Source: Apiospora phragmitis (taxonomy: Eukaryota > Ascomycota > Sordariomycetes > Amphisphaeriales > Apiosporaceae). From it: 64,000 nucleotides of DNA. The position numbers were made by a program, and so were the translations under genes. Every line of letters starts with the position of its first letter. Position 1 is the first letter of the stretch. The stretch is taken from the NCBI GenBank assembly GCA_038363925.1, contig JAQQWL010000002.1, forward strand, positions 2,790,001 to 2,854,000, written 5' to 3'. The notes beneath the pieces are model-generated. The model searched no databases and had not been told where the DNA came from. It worked only from the letters and a program-made list of their open reading frames with translations. This document shows positions 31,409 to 43,040 of the stretch, piece by piece.

Positions 31409-34400
31409 GTGAATTTGTATGAGACAGGACGTTATTTTGTGCAAAGGGGGTTTAGCAGCCATCAGGCGCGCCAGTCAGATTCGGGGACGACATCATGATA
31501 TGGCAGTATAGGCAGATTGACATCCAGGGTAAGGGGGAAAGGGGGGTAACGCTGGTATCGCAGCCATCAAGGGGTTTTTAAGATACAGATTGGACACAAC
31601 TAATCCAAGGATGCTTCCTACCTTTGTTCCAATTACGTTCTAGGAAAAAGGCATGGCTAAGTGAGAAATAAGTTCAAGAGGTTCAGACACATGATATCAC
31701 AGGCGTTCCCACGAATTCGCTCACACTATTACCCCCTTCTCTAATTCCCTCGACTCCGAACTAGAGGCATAGGCCCGCAATTATCAAACAAATATACAAC
31801 TTAGGTGCAGCCTACTCGGTTCTGGGGTTACTCATTGCTCATATGCCACACATACGGCGAAGAGTGAAAAAGAGCATTAAAGCAGTTGCGGGGGAAAAAA
31901 GCAAGATAACTCAAGAGGGTAATAATATTAGGATCTCAAGGGTTTAAAAGGTACCGCAGTGGGTTTCATATGGGCCTGCTCTTTGAATGGTCGTGATAAA
32001 CCAACAAATACATCAAAATTGAAGTCCAGGTGGTGCCTCGCGGCTCTTGCCGATGCTGAGGTTTTGGATGACCATAATCAAGAACATTATCCTGTTTGGC
32101 AGAATGTCAGACGAACGCCAAGTGCCTTTTCCATCGTACATAGGAGTGAATTCATGGCCGCCAAGATAAACATCTGATAGATGGCAAGGAGGTTGATTCT
32201 TGGCAAAAATCATATCAGTGAACCTGAAGGTGACTTTTGATCCAGTCTCGTACATAGAAAAGACCATCTCGATGGGCATGTCCCATTTCTAGATGTTGTA
32301 TCATTCGATTATTCGTGTATCCAGAGAATTAGGAGACGGTTGACGCCTATGGTGATCGCACCCCTAACCCCTATTCCTACTTATTCGGTATAGACGCCAG
32401 TAACTGCTGCCCTTTCACGAATGCGTCGGGTTCTTGCGTTTGGGATTTCGATCCGAACAGTCTGCGTTTGCCAAGAACGGCGCAACTAACTACCTCACAC
32501 GTTTTTTATATTATCTATCACGTAGTCAGCAACAACACCGTCATATTTGTAAGCAAAAAAAGCAGTCACTCCTGACGCTGATCATCCGGATCTCCACTTC
32601 TTCTGAGACTCTGTCAAAACACTGCAAACCATGCTCTTGACATCATCATGCTGGTCTCAAGAACGATCCACCTACATGCGAATCCGATCGCCCCTTGATG
32701 GACTGATCTTGTTTAATTATGATCACTTATGTGGGCATCCTTATCAAGGTGAGATACTCGCCGTTGTTATGTATATTATCACGCGTTATATTACCATCGG
32801 CATATAGCGAACTACTAAAGATAGCCGCCATCTCCACTACCTGAATCGTGACGCTCTAAGCAAAGGGTCTAGAAGAACTGGGGTAGATGAAGCGACTCAT
32901 GAAACCGGTAGGCGGTAGATTAAAGGAATCTGTCAACGTCTCATGATAGGCACGGTCGGGTGCTAGGAAAACCGAACCGTTGGGCTAGCAATTACATAGA
33001 CGCCGGGCGCAGAACCGGGTGGAGGGGGTAATAAGGCTTATCCTGGGAGTCTGGGGCAGACAAGGGCAGATAAGGGCAGACAAGGGCAGATAAGAGCAGA
33101 TAGTCTTTGGAAGGCTGATCACCCCTCCTCTGATTTGCTCGGCTTGGCTTCGGTGATCTAACAGTTAACTCGAGCCAAGTCGGGTGTTTGGACTAAATCG
33201 ACTAAATGCTGCTCCGTCCCATCTCCACGTTGCTGTCGTTACAGAGACAGGCGCGCACTAGCAAATCCCGTCGTGGATTGATCGATACCTCCACAGTTTG
33301 GCCCTTGTGTTTTGTGTCTGGTTTATTGAAGCTACCAGTATCATCGATCTCAATCCACGGGTAAACACAAGGCAGGAGAAGATGGGATGCGCAGCTGACC
33401 ACTTGTCACGCAAACACGGGACGGATCACGGAGAAAGGCTATGACGACACAATAGCGCCAAGCTGACATCAACGTCCCGCAAAATTACGACGTACTTGAG
33501 ACCGGACGACGGCTGCGCCTCACATGAAGTTTGTGAGAACATCAGAAAACCTGCCATGCCATCTTATCTGCGTCGGTGTCGAGGGCCGACGTTTCTGAGT
33601 CTCAGCCGTCTGGAGTGTCACTGTGTCACTGTGTCAGGCGGGCAGGTTATTTTTCTCTTCCCCCACACTCTACTTCTCACCCACATGCAACGTAGTATTT
33701 GCGATGTTAGCCGTCCCACGTCTGAACCAGACTAGTCGGGTGACGGGCTTTGCAACTGGGCTTGCTTAGCGCGCTGCCGGACCCGACGACGGACTTTGTT
33801 GTTCCTGGCGGCCGAATCATGGAGATCAGGAAGCCCAACCTAGCCCATCTGCCTTACTCAACAAGACAGGCATACGGAAAACAAATGAGGAAACAAAGCG
33901 GCAGAAAATCAAGGCAAGGCATGGCATTCATCCCCTCGGTATTGCCTAACAAACCATAGCACGTTGGAGAGGCCAGCAATGCGAGATATCAGATAGACTT
34001 CGGGGCGGCATTGAGCTGCATATGGGTCTTCAGGGGCTGTGAGTTCTTTTTTCGGCGCTGGCTATGCTCTTTACAGCCCCCGACGAGCAGATTGGAAGAA
34101 GGGACCATCCCCGTCAGCAGGTCCTGGTCCATGTTTCATCCAGTCCGTCGCCTACTCAATAAAGTTCGAACTACGCCCTAGGTCCCTAGGGCTTTTAGCG
34201 GTGCTACGCTAGGTTCATGCCGGTTGACTGGCTACCCTGCATACCACGACGGCAATCAAGCCCCTTGGCCTCCGGCAACGCCATATGGCATCAATGCTAG
34301 TGGCCTGCGAGCGTTGTTGCTATGGCTTGTTTCATCGAAGGTAGAAAGGAAAAACGAGATTGCCCTACACAGTCCAAAACATAAATACCAACACTCCCCG

Positions 34401-34660
34401 CCGAGCTTTAGATAGAGTCTTCTTTTGCTCCTCAGCACCAGCTCCCAACTCATACTCTCTCTACCTCTCCTTTTCTGAAGCTTCCAATCTCCTTTTTTGT
34501 CATTTTCCTATCTTCCTTTCGCCGTTCTGCTCGCAACCAGCAACCGCGACAAGTCTCCTCCTACTTCACCTGTACGGAAAGACTTTCACGCAAACAGACG
34601 TCTTCTGTGTCACCTTTGCAACCTTTCAAAACAAAGACTCGCCCATATTCCTCCCTCAAG
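31409..34660. other. intergenic with a decamer repeat, no supported gene
   Basis: The longest apparently gene-free stretch of the window (3.25 kb). No frame shows a family match or spliced structure. It holds the decamer repeat at 33054-33103. The last 250 bases are C/T-rich and look like the promoter and leader of the small serine-rich gene. Confidence 0.45.
33054..33103. repeat. decamer tandem repeat, about 5 copies
   Basis: Tandem copies of GGCAGAYAAG alternating C and T at the seventh base (GGCAGACAAG, GGCAGATAAG), the last copy degenerate. The alternation suggests duplication of a 20-base unit. Confidence 0.9.
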
Positions 34661-34947
34661 ATGCCTCGCTCTCGCAACGACAGTGCCGCCAGCGTCAGCA
34701 GCGTTGGCAGCCAGGTGTCCTTCCAGCTGCCGACTGAGCTCTCTGTGCGGGATCCCATCGTCCGCCGCGCTACGCCTTTCCCCTTGTAAGTTTTACCTTT
34801 GCAACCTCTTGGAAAGAATTCCACAACAATAAGCTGACCAATCGCCATCACAGCAAGCATCAGAGATCCGAGTCTCAGGAACAACCCCGGATGGATCAGT
34901 GGCCCACCGTCCTGGCCAGCTTCCCGTCGCTCAGCAGCCGCAAGTAG
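34661..34947 (+). CDS. small serine-rich protein, function unknown
   Basis: Two exons, 34661-34785 and 34854-34947, with a 68-base intron (GTAAGT donor, gctgac branch site, CACAG acceptor) encode 72 residues. It begins MPRSRNDSAASVSSVGSQVS, continues with ELSVRDPIVRRATPFPF, and ends in a Ser/Arg-rich tail (SFPSLSSRK). It has no signal peptide or membrane segment. The many Ser next to Arg look like kinase targets (inference). The strong intron and a long pyrimidine-rich leader upstream support a real gene. I recognise no family. Confidence 0.65.
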
Positions 34948-36092
34948 AGTCTCCGACTTGACCACACGGGCCGCCGGGACCGGAAGCAGGCTATAGATAT
35001 ACGGTCGTCTTTTTTCGATTCTTGCCCGCCCTAGAGGCCCGTTTTACCTCTTCTTCGATCCTCTCTGGGAGACCTGTTTTTTCTCTTCTTGTCCTGGAGG
35101 ACACACGCATACAAACTTCTTCACTTCACACATCCTTACTATACCCTCCAAAAGGGGCTTCACGATCACTATCACGACCTCAAATGACATGAGCCAGTAT
35201 CGTTATTCACCACCATCACCACCAAAGCGGTTCACTCAAGCAAAATCATGGACATGTGCTTCTCGGGTGGATTTACGACTTGGGACTTTTTCGCGATGGT
35301 GTAACTTCATGCTTCACACCCACTACAAGGGGGGATGAGCTTGAAGACGACGCTCTTTTTTCTTTTTCTTCTTCTTCAACAACTTCCAAAACACCCCCAT
35401 ATATAGACACAAAAGTGCAATCGGCTTTTGTCACTTCTTTTCCCTTCTTCTCCACAGGCAACATTTTTTACTTCTCGGCTTGTACATTAGCTTCTTGAGT
35501 TGCATCATGAGAAAAATGCAAATATACCGGAAAAAAAGAAACCGAATTTGTATCTACGCAGAACCAGACACTCTCTTTCAGCAGGAAAAGACGAAAAATG
35601 AGGGGGATTCACCAGCTTCAGACATGGTTAGGAAACGGGGGATGGCATTACAACGCAGGCTTGCTAGGGCCTAGACAAAATTGTATCTTCGTTCAAGTGC
35701 TCTTTGGACGCTTGTTAGAATTATACAATGAGATTCACTTCATCTACCTATTCACCTTGCCTGTAATCCCTGAGATCGTTTCCACTCGAGCTGGTATCCT
35801 AATGAAACTGACATTCTTCCTACTTGTTCCAGTGTATATATACTTAAGTATGTTCGAGTGTATATCCAAACTTTACCAGGCTCTTGGGAACAGGTCAACG
35901 TAGAAACACATCCCATACCACATATATAAGCACTTATCTAAACCCACTTGGCCCATGGTAGAGGTCAAAATCAAGCCCACCCCCAGGTAGTAAGCCTCGC
36001 ATCCTTTCCTATAGCCAATAGCCAAACAATGATAATTATGCATCATCGAGCACTAATGACGAAGTTGACGAAGTCCCCCCCTCTTCGTCGTA
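34948..36092. other. intergenic, no supported gene
   Basis: Likely the 3' untranslated region of the small serine-rich gene followed by the 3' flank of the broken minus-strand gene ending at 36093. A TTC-rich patch occurs near 35365-35380. Confidence 0.4.
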
Positions 36093-37570
36093 TCAGCAGT
36101 ATTCGAAGACAAAATTGACTTTGTCCGCCCCCGCAGTGGTGTCTCGAGCGCTCTCACCCCGGCTAGAGCTTTCACTTATAACACTTTCCAGTGTTGGGAA
36201 AACGGGAGGCTCAGTCACTTGCATAGTGATAGCCCCTGAATCTCCGAGACTGGCCAAAGCGGCACTGCCCGGTGACGTGCCAGGTAAAACAATTCTCTGC
36301 TGAGCTCTGGACTTCTCTTCACGCTTTCTGCGGTTCTCTGTCTGCTGTTCCTGGGCCAAGCTCGCATTCCTCTGACGATGCTGCTTGCACAACTCTTCTG
36401 TCTGTGCTGTGTGCTCGGTTAGCTCTACCCCCTGATGTCCTTCGTCTCTCTCAATCGACCTTTTTATGATGAAAGCTCTGGACGGACCTGAATACTCTAG
36501 AAACGTGCTTTGGTTTACCTGTGGTCAGTTTGCTTCTCCAGAAAGCAAAGGCGACTGGCGAAGAAGAAGCTAACATTTCTGAAAGGAGGGTGCTGCCAAA
36601 GATGATCCTGGAAGGAAGATCGGTGTGCACCAGGAAAGTACTTGTACTCTTCGAGTCGGGGCTATTCGATGACCATGTGAGATCGACCCGTCCTTGTGGG
36701 ACCAAGTACTCCCCCCTTGGTCCAATATTGGTTTCCTCGGCCTCCATTGGCTCGACTTTGGGTCTCAACTCTTTGGTCATGCCTCGACGAATCCAGTCGT
36801 CGTGAGAGTTCAGATCAAAAGTTGCTTCGACTGTGGTTTCAGAGAGATCTTGGCAGTGTCAATACTGATAGGGAATTGGGCAGGCTCAGCGAGGAGAATG
36901 GGGGATTTCTTATTTTCTCCCAAAGAAAAGGCCCCGAATGCGTTTCGTGAGAATCCGGAGGCAGATACTTCAGTTTCAGGTAGCTGATATGGCTTGTTCT
37001 TCTGAGGATCGGCTGGAACTGCGCCGGGATCAGTCAACCCGGAGGGGCTGAGCTTTTCTGCTTGAGCTTGAAGGGTGGTCACTGATCTGTGAATTTCAGC
37101 CAAGCTGGTAGAGATTTGTTGAGATGCAGTATGGATTTCATGCGTTTGGATCTCGAGTATTCGAATTTTTGTTCTTATTTTTGGTCATACCTACCTACCA
37201 AAAGTTCGGACGCCAATAGGAGATATAATGACATTTGCGTCACATCCCAGCAGAGACGAATGTAGGTCTCGTACTCTGTGATGATGGCCTCAACTTCGTC
37301 CAATGGCTTGCGACTAATCAGCCTTCTCATCAAGTTTCTTCTCGAGAGACGTGCTGTGAGATCCATGATGCGTACACTGATGGTCTGAATTTCGTGAAAG
37401 AGATAAATATCGATTCCAGAGGATGGCGCTTGCGGTGCCGGCTCTCAGCCCAACTCCCGTAGAAGTACTCTACATTGGTAGAGTTTTGCCCGTTGAGTTG
37501 TAGACGCTTTCGAAGTTATAGTGCCATGGTCAAGAAATATGGTCAGCTCTTGAAGCCGATTCACCGCCAT
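36093..37570 (-). pseudogene. broken multi-domain fungal protein
   Basis: Reading from ATG 37570: 41 residues (MAVNRLQELTIFLDHGTI...CRVLLRELG), an in-frame TGA (37447-37445), then PAPQAPSSGIDIYLFHEIQ... to a donor at 37190. After an 86-base intron (acceptor at 37105) comes LAEIHRSVTTLQAQAEK, then a one-base loss near 36850 (TAK then DLSETTVEATFD), then WIRRGMTKELRPKVEP. A domain with GRVDLTW and DLPSRIIFGSTLLSEM follows, then a one-base gain near 36521, and a basic coiled C-terminus ending at 36093. The N-terminus recalls domains found in front of fungal STAND/NLR-type proteins. The LTW...IIFG segment faintly recalls retropepsin-like domains. Both are inferences by eye. Three lesions argue for a pseudogene. 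Confidence 0.5.
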
Positions 37571-37850
37571 TGCATGGTGTATCTTTGGGCGTGGTTGACT
37601 GGAAACCCGGGAGAAATGTGAAGAAAGAGTTGCAGCCCAGGCCGCCTTACTGGCCGCCGCTGAACTGATAGGTGGTGGGGGAGGCTTGCGCTCTCGTTAT
37701 GGATTGGGTAAGAACAAGGTGATTATGCAACGCCCCTGTTCAACGCAGTTCAGCCTGATGTGGTAAATATGCCAATCTACGGCTTTCTTGTGGCTAGTCT
37801 TGTTGATTTGACTGAAAAACCAGACCATTATTCTGACTGCGTAAAAGAAT

Positions 37851-39322
37851 ATGGCAACTTGTGCGCATCCAGACCAACATCGCGCAGCGATCCCCCCTCA
37901 AGCCGCGGCAACCGACGCAGAGCTGAGTGACCCGGCAACGGCTGATCGGCAGCACGAGCAGACAGGAGTGGCGCCCGATGGGCCAAGTGAAGCTATGCAA
38001 CCTTTCCCATCGGGCCCATACTTCCATTCTACTCCAGCTGCTGGAGAGCGGATAGGCTACTCCCTACTCGCTGATTTCGTCTCGAGATCGCCCGAGAATG
38101 CCATATATAGAAAGTTTGGCTTGCTCAATGCGATAAACTTGCTTCGCTTGCAGGCGGAACTGGTGGATCTGGAGCAGCAGCTCGAAGATATGTGGAACTT
38201 GGACCGTACGGCTTCGACCGGAAGCGAGAACAACAATCGTGACGCGGAGGAACCGCCGCCTCTATGGGTTAGACTTTTGGCATATGCGCAAATGCAAGGA
38301 AGAGGGCAAGGACTCTATACAGCTGGTCTTGCTAGAGGACATTGGTTCAAAGCTAGATGAGTATAGTAACCATCCTCAACCTAAGAAGACCAGCCTGGTG
38401 GGGAGCTAAGATGGTCTACAGACAGAGCGCTCCAGCAGGTCTTGACAATAGAGAATGCCAAGCGTCCATAGCGCGCCGACCACAAGTTCCTAGAACAATG
38501 GCTTCGCAGCAAGAAATTTCTTCGGGGGGACGAAAGCGACACGTGGAGTACAAGAGTTCAGAACCCAGACGACTTCATCGCTATCAGACAGCCCCCTGAC
38601 AAGATGACTTCGATGCTGAGCGGGAAATTCCTGGACATATACGACATGGTGTTCGGAGCACGACGCGAGGTTAGTTCCCCTCATCTATCCTACGAAATTC
38701 AGAGTTATTACGCTCTGATATTTTTCTCATCCACCCTGGCCACTCAAGTTACATCCAATAAAGTTGCCAATGGGGGAAGTCACAGGGATTTAGCAAATAT
38801 TATATGCCATATGTCTGCTAGAGACTGCCTGTTATTCCAGACTTATACGTTGTACTTTCGCTATGAATGGTTCCCTCATCACTAGCCCCCTTTCCAGCAG
38901 CCCCTTAATATATATAATCCTGACTGATCAAACCCCCCTCCCCCTCAAATCCCTTCTCCCAACGCCCTTAGTCATAATCCCTCGTTCTAACTCAGCACGA
39001 GCAACTAGACCATAGACAACCACGCCCGCGCCTACAGCCCCCGCACTGTATCGCGCGTCGGGTCCGCCGCCGTAGCCGCGCTGTCGTCGACACTGCCGAC
39101 GTTGGCCATCCTGGTGCTGTACTACGTGGAGGACATGGTGAAGCGCCTGGGGCTGTCATCCTCTTCAACACGCTCTTTGCCGTCGCCCTGGCCGTCTTCA
39201 CCGACGCCAAGAAGGTCGAAATCTTCTCCGCCACCGCCGCCTTCGCCGCAGTCGAGGTCATCTACATCGGGAGCACCTCGTCCAACGGCGGCAGCGGCAG
39301 CGGCAGCGGCAGCGGCAGCTAG
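37851..39322 (+). pseudogene. DUF6594 membrane protein, broken
   Basis: The pieces add up to one DUF6594 protein. An N-terminal disordered part precedes YSLLADFVSRSPENAIYRKF and LLNAINLLRLQAELVDLEQQ, the family's signature helix. Then, after one extra base at 38279-38280, come RKCKEEGKDSIQLVLLEDIG and LDEY; after one lost base near 38390, ELRWSTDRALQQVLTIENAK, TAG 38469-38471, and HKFLEQWLRSKKF...FLDIYDMVFGARRE. An intron (38670-39008) is followed by transmembrane helices: TLPTLAILVLYYVEDM, then after a lost base in 39149-39152, AVILFNTLFAVALAVFTDAK. A (GS)n tail ends it. These proteins are fungal membrane proteins of unknown function, often lineage-expanded. Three frameshifts and a stop indicate decay. 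Confidence 0.75.
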
Positions 39323-39398
39323 ATGCACACAAGTACTCAGTCAGGGTTCGATATCAAACGATTCCATCGTCATTAAAATCTCAATTACAGAAGTATAT

Positions 39399-40152
39399 CT
39401 ATGCATTAAAACACCCAGTCCATCCGTGCTTGTTCAGTCCCTCCTGCAAGGTGTTGGTGCAGGAAACGAAGGCTTCCTCGTGCGTTCCCGCTCGCGTAGT
39501 ATCCTGGGCTTTCCTGTCCATCGCGGTAACCAAATCATGGTTCGCCGCGTCAGTGTACCGGCTGAGAACATTTCTGTATTGCCCCCAAAGTCAGTGCGAT
39601 GCCAAACAGGTGGGGGAATGAGAGGAGAATGGTTGACTCACAGTCAGTAGTCCACATTCTTGTTCCCGAAAGATATCATCGTCTGCCTCTGTGCCTTGCA
39701 TGGTGTGTGCCCCAACCGTGTTGCCGTTTCCCACTGCTGAAGAAAAAAAAGGGGTTAGTATAAAGATGGCGGGAGAAGGGCCTCAAGATTGTATATGGAT
39801 TTGGTTACGTACCTGTAAACCACTTATGCGGGTGCAATGGGGTCTGCAGCTCCTTCATCAACTTGCCTCCCCTGACGCTGCTCAAGTCGATGACGATGCC
39901 TTCCTGGCCGATGGTCGACCATGAGCTATGGCCGCCGGAAGCAGAGACGAAAGGGATGCCGGCCTGGATAGCGCCCTGGACAGTAGCCACGATGTCTCGC
40001 TCCTCCGCCGGCTGAACGATGGTATAGGGTACGCTTACGTCCAGGTTGGACCAGCGCTTCATCGAAGCCTGGAAGTCGGGAGCCTCCGGGCCCAGCAGGA
40101 TCCTGGCGCCTATGGAAAGCTTGCCCGTGAGGGAGGTAATGAAGTCATCCAT
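39399..40152 (-). pseudogene. chimeric FAD-oxidase N-terminal fragment
   Basis: Exon 1 (40152-39813) encodes the N-terminal PCMH half of a FAD-linked oxidase: WSNLDVSVPYTIVQPAEERD, ASGGHSSWS (flavin-binding His) and IVIDLSSVR. About a dozen expected residues are missing before GKLMKELQTPLHPHKWFT. A 79-base intron leads to exon 2 (39733-39642) with VGNGNTVG, after which the oxidase similarity stops. A second intron (39641-39574, GTGAGT...CTGAC...ACAG) leads to an exon ending at 39399 with NVLSRYTDAANHDLVTAMD, which I do not recognise; its junction has one base too many. Oxidases of this group are 450 residues or more, so substrate and BBE domains are absent. It is most likely a truncated remnant joined to unrelated sequence. 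Confidence 0.6.
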
Positions 40153-42424
40153 GTCGGCTTTGGGTAATGGATCTGTTGACGATGGTAGGAAGTGAGTGAG
40201 TGGATGTGATGTGCATGAAAGCGACGATCAGGGGAAATGTCACGCATATTTAAGTGATTCAGCGAACTTGAACTTGAGCAACGATGCTGACGGGAGAGCA
40301 ACAATTGCTTCCTCCTCCCACAACTACTGCAACTACTCCTACGATAACAACGACATAATCTGTATCACATGGCTGCCGCTCCTCCGCCAACATACTTACT
40401 GTAATGTCCAAAGCCTTCCAACTTGGGCAATCCTCGTGAAGTACAATAAGCGCCAAGTAAATAGATCTATGCACTTGGTGCCAATCAGGCCCCCCAAACC
40501 TCCGGTCAGCTCCACGCCCGTCATCAATCCTTCACATGCAATCGAGATATATAAGTATACACGCTTTTGGTAATCGGGCGCCTGCACACCCTCAGCCCTG
40601 TAATCTTATAAGCCACGTGCATGTAATCCGGATATATATAACTGGTAGTCAGGTCCCTCCACCCCACCCCCGGCGGCCGGCCTCCGTGCCGTATTCCCCT
40701 TCACGCCGAAAGCGACGATGAAAAGTTATTCCACCGTTCATGTGGTTCCGCCGCGGACCCTCTTCGTGATAACCCTCGGATTCGGAGGTCGCGATGGGGG
40801 GAATGGGGGAAAGAAAAGTACCATGTCAGCGCTCCATTGACCATTCGGTTTCGGATTCAGATTGAACTAAAAATGGTTAAGACATCTTCTCGTACTGTAA
40901 GCTTCCATGATGAGTGGCTTGGCAGCGTGCCCCAATGAGCGAAGACTTCAGCTTGAATCCCGACACGATTGACTAAATGGGCCATCTGCCGAACCACCCT
41001 TTCCGAGTGATGAACTGCGTTGGCACGGGATAGCACACCCCAGAACACACGCTCGTACGACCACAGACGATCGGGGCCCGTCGTTGATCAAGTGCTCTTG
41101 TTGCAGCTTCGGGGTCGGAATCCTGCGATCCTGCACTGTTACTCACTTTAGAACCTCCCAGATGCTGACGCCGACCCCCTTCACGAATAAGCTGGCTGAA
41201 CAATGCTATCGGGTAGCGCATCCTTCACATCGAGAGTTAGTCAATATGAATGCATCTACCTTCTCCGGGGGGTCACTGAGGGAATGGCCATACATTTTGG
41301 CAGAGGGCCTAGACTCATGAACCAAGTCGCCGATGTGAAGGATCTCAAGGGCTCGGCCGTAGGGATGATATCAACTGGTCTTTAGTCAAGACAGCAATGC
41401 ATTGAAGGATCTAGTTACCATCAGTGCCACCCAGACTGTAGGACCCTCCCTTCCAGAGTCCTACCTGAATGGGCTCAACCAGAATGTCATGGTCCAGCCA
41501 CGAACCTGACGCGCATGACAAAGTATCGCTCTATCGATTCCCAACCTGAGTTTCACGCGGCAAGTCGAAAGTGGGTAACGCTGTGAGGTATCGTGACGCT
41601 TCGATTACTTTACCATTGAGATAGGGGGTCGGGACGCAGTAGGCGGGCGAAGTGGCCTACGAACTGTCATGGTAGGGATATTGGGGATTGAGCAGCAGTA
41701 TCGCGCTCACTTCGTGCAGTGCCCGAAAGGCTTATGCCCAAGGCGACGCGATACTGGGTGAATCGGTCGCTGGAGAAGGCGGTGCCGAGCTCAGCGACGA
41801 TGCCCCCAAGGTCTGTACGCCGAGCGGGAGCGTGTTGACGTGACCTATCCTTGCGTGTAGTGGCGCGCCTTCCGCCGGTTTTGGGGTACATCGGTGTCCA
41901 ACTCATCAGGAGCAAATCATGCGTAGAGGCGGCCGGCAGCGCCGTGCTCAGTAGCGGGAAGACACAACAGGTGCAGATGGTGGCTGGACCAGAACCTGAG
42001 TCGCGGCGCCATGACATCTATCATGTCGCACAAACCTCCTTTCCTGTTACTTCATATTACATTTCAGAGAAATGTGCTGGCATCTTGGTCGTACACATAA
42101 TCTCTCGATAACAGGCGAGCCGTCGTGTTCTATTCGAATGCGGCAACACCCGTCGTTTGCTTTTCGCAAACATCACAACAGGTGTCCAAGTTTGCGTGTC
42201 ATTTGGATGCCTAATATGCCAACATCGTGGAACATTGATTCATTAATGATGAGACCGGTCTACGGGGTGTAGGGGAGCGCCTGTGGACTGAATGACGCTC
42301 AAGGGGAATATCAGTCCTCATTTACAAGTAGCAGGTCCATGAGCCAGGTGCCCTACGTACATATCTTTCTAAACCCCCAGTCCAGCTTGGCCATGGCCAT
42401 TAACGTCATCATCGCCCCTAACGA
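40153..42424. other. intergenic, no supported gene
   Basis: About 2.3 k of sequence with only short unrelated open frames. The left end should be the promoter of the FAD-oxidase fragment; nothing else can be supported. Confidence 0.4.
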
Positions 42425-42999
42425 ACGCAGTCCGCGATCTCTATTTTGGCCATCTTTGCCTGCACTTCCGCCCCTGTCGAGGATTGTATGAGGGCATGGA
42501 TGTATTATACCTTGCGCGACGACGATTAAGCAGGGCTATATGTCACCGTCAACTACGAAGTCTGGGACCACGGCCAATGTGTTTGCAACGGCACAGACTT
42601 GAACGAGTCGAAATTCCCTTCCCCTTACATCTCCAACTTGAACTCCCAGGAAGCGTGCTTGGCAAACAGCTTCTCCATTGGCCTCGTCCCCAGCGGTGGT
42701 TCATCTCGAGCACTCTTCTCCAATAGTAAGACTCATTTCATGGCTTGTAAAAGGTTATGGCTTTAATACCGACGCAGCTAATCCGTCTCAACCCAGATTT
42801 GCCTATGTATTGTATGTTGGAGCTCAACGACCTCAACGGTGGAGAATTCGGGGTCGCGTCTGAATGTGGATGTACTAATGGCTCTTGCACATCAACCTGT
42901 CTGGAATGGGAGATGTGCTTCAATAGCGAGCAACAGGATTGCGAAGATCCCCTATGCAATCTGTGCGGATTGGGTAGTACCGGCTGTCCACAGTACTGA
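42425..42999 (+). pseudogene. cysteine-rich secreted protein, probably degenerate
   Basis: A frame from 42425 begins with a signal-peptide-like stretch (QSAISILAIFACTSA) and continues to VEDC. After an in-frame TAA (42527-42529) it goes on as LYVTVNYEVWDHGQCVCNGT and LNSQEACLANSFSIGLV. A 71-base intron (42726-42796) joins it to a tail with about 12 cysteines (GVASECGCTNGSCTSTCLEW, CEDPLCNLCGLG), ending at TGA 42999. The codon where a start is expected is ACG, not ATG. A 45-base intron (GTATGA...TTAAG, 42486-42530) would remove the TAA in frame, so the stop may not be a lesion. Size (about 150-167 residues) and cysteines fit secreted, effector-like proteins; I recognise no family. Confidence 0.45.
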
Positions 43000-43040
43000 T
43001 ACGTCGGTCACCTGTGAAGCTTGGCTATGACATCAATTCC

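Noticed and set aside
3310..40152. Idea that the two FAD-oxidase fragments (3.3-4.4 kb and 39.4-40.2 kb) are halves of one split gene
   Set aside because: They are 35 kb apart on opposite strands and their overlapping conserved motifs belong to different subfamilies.
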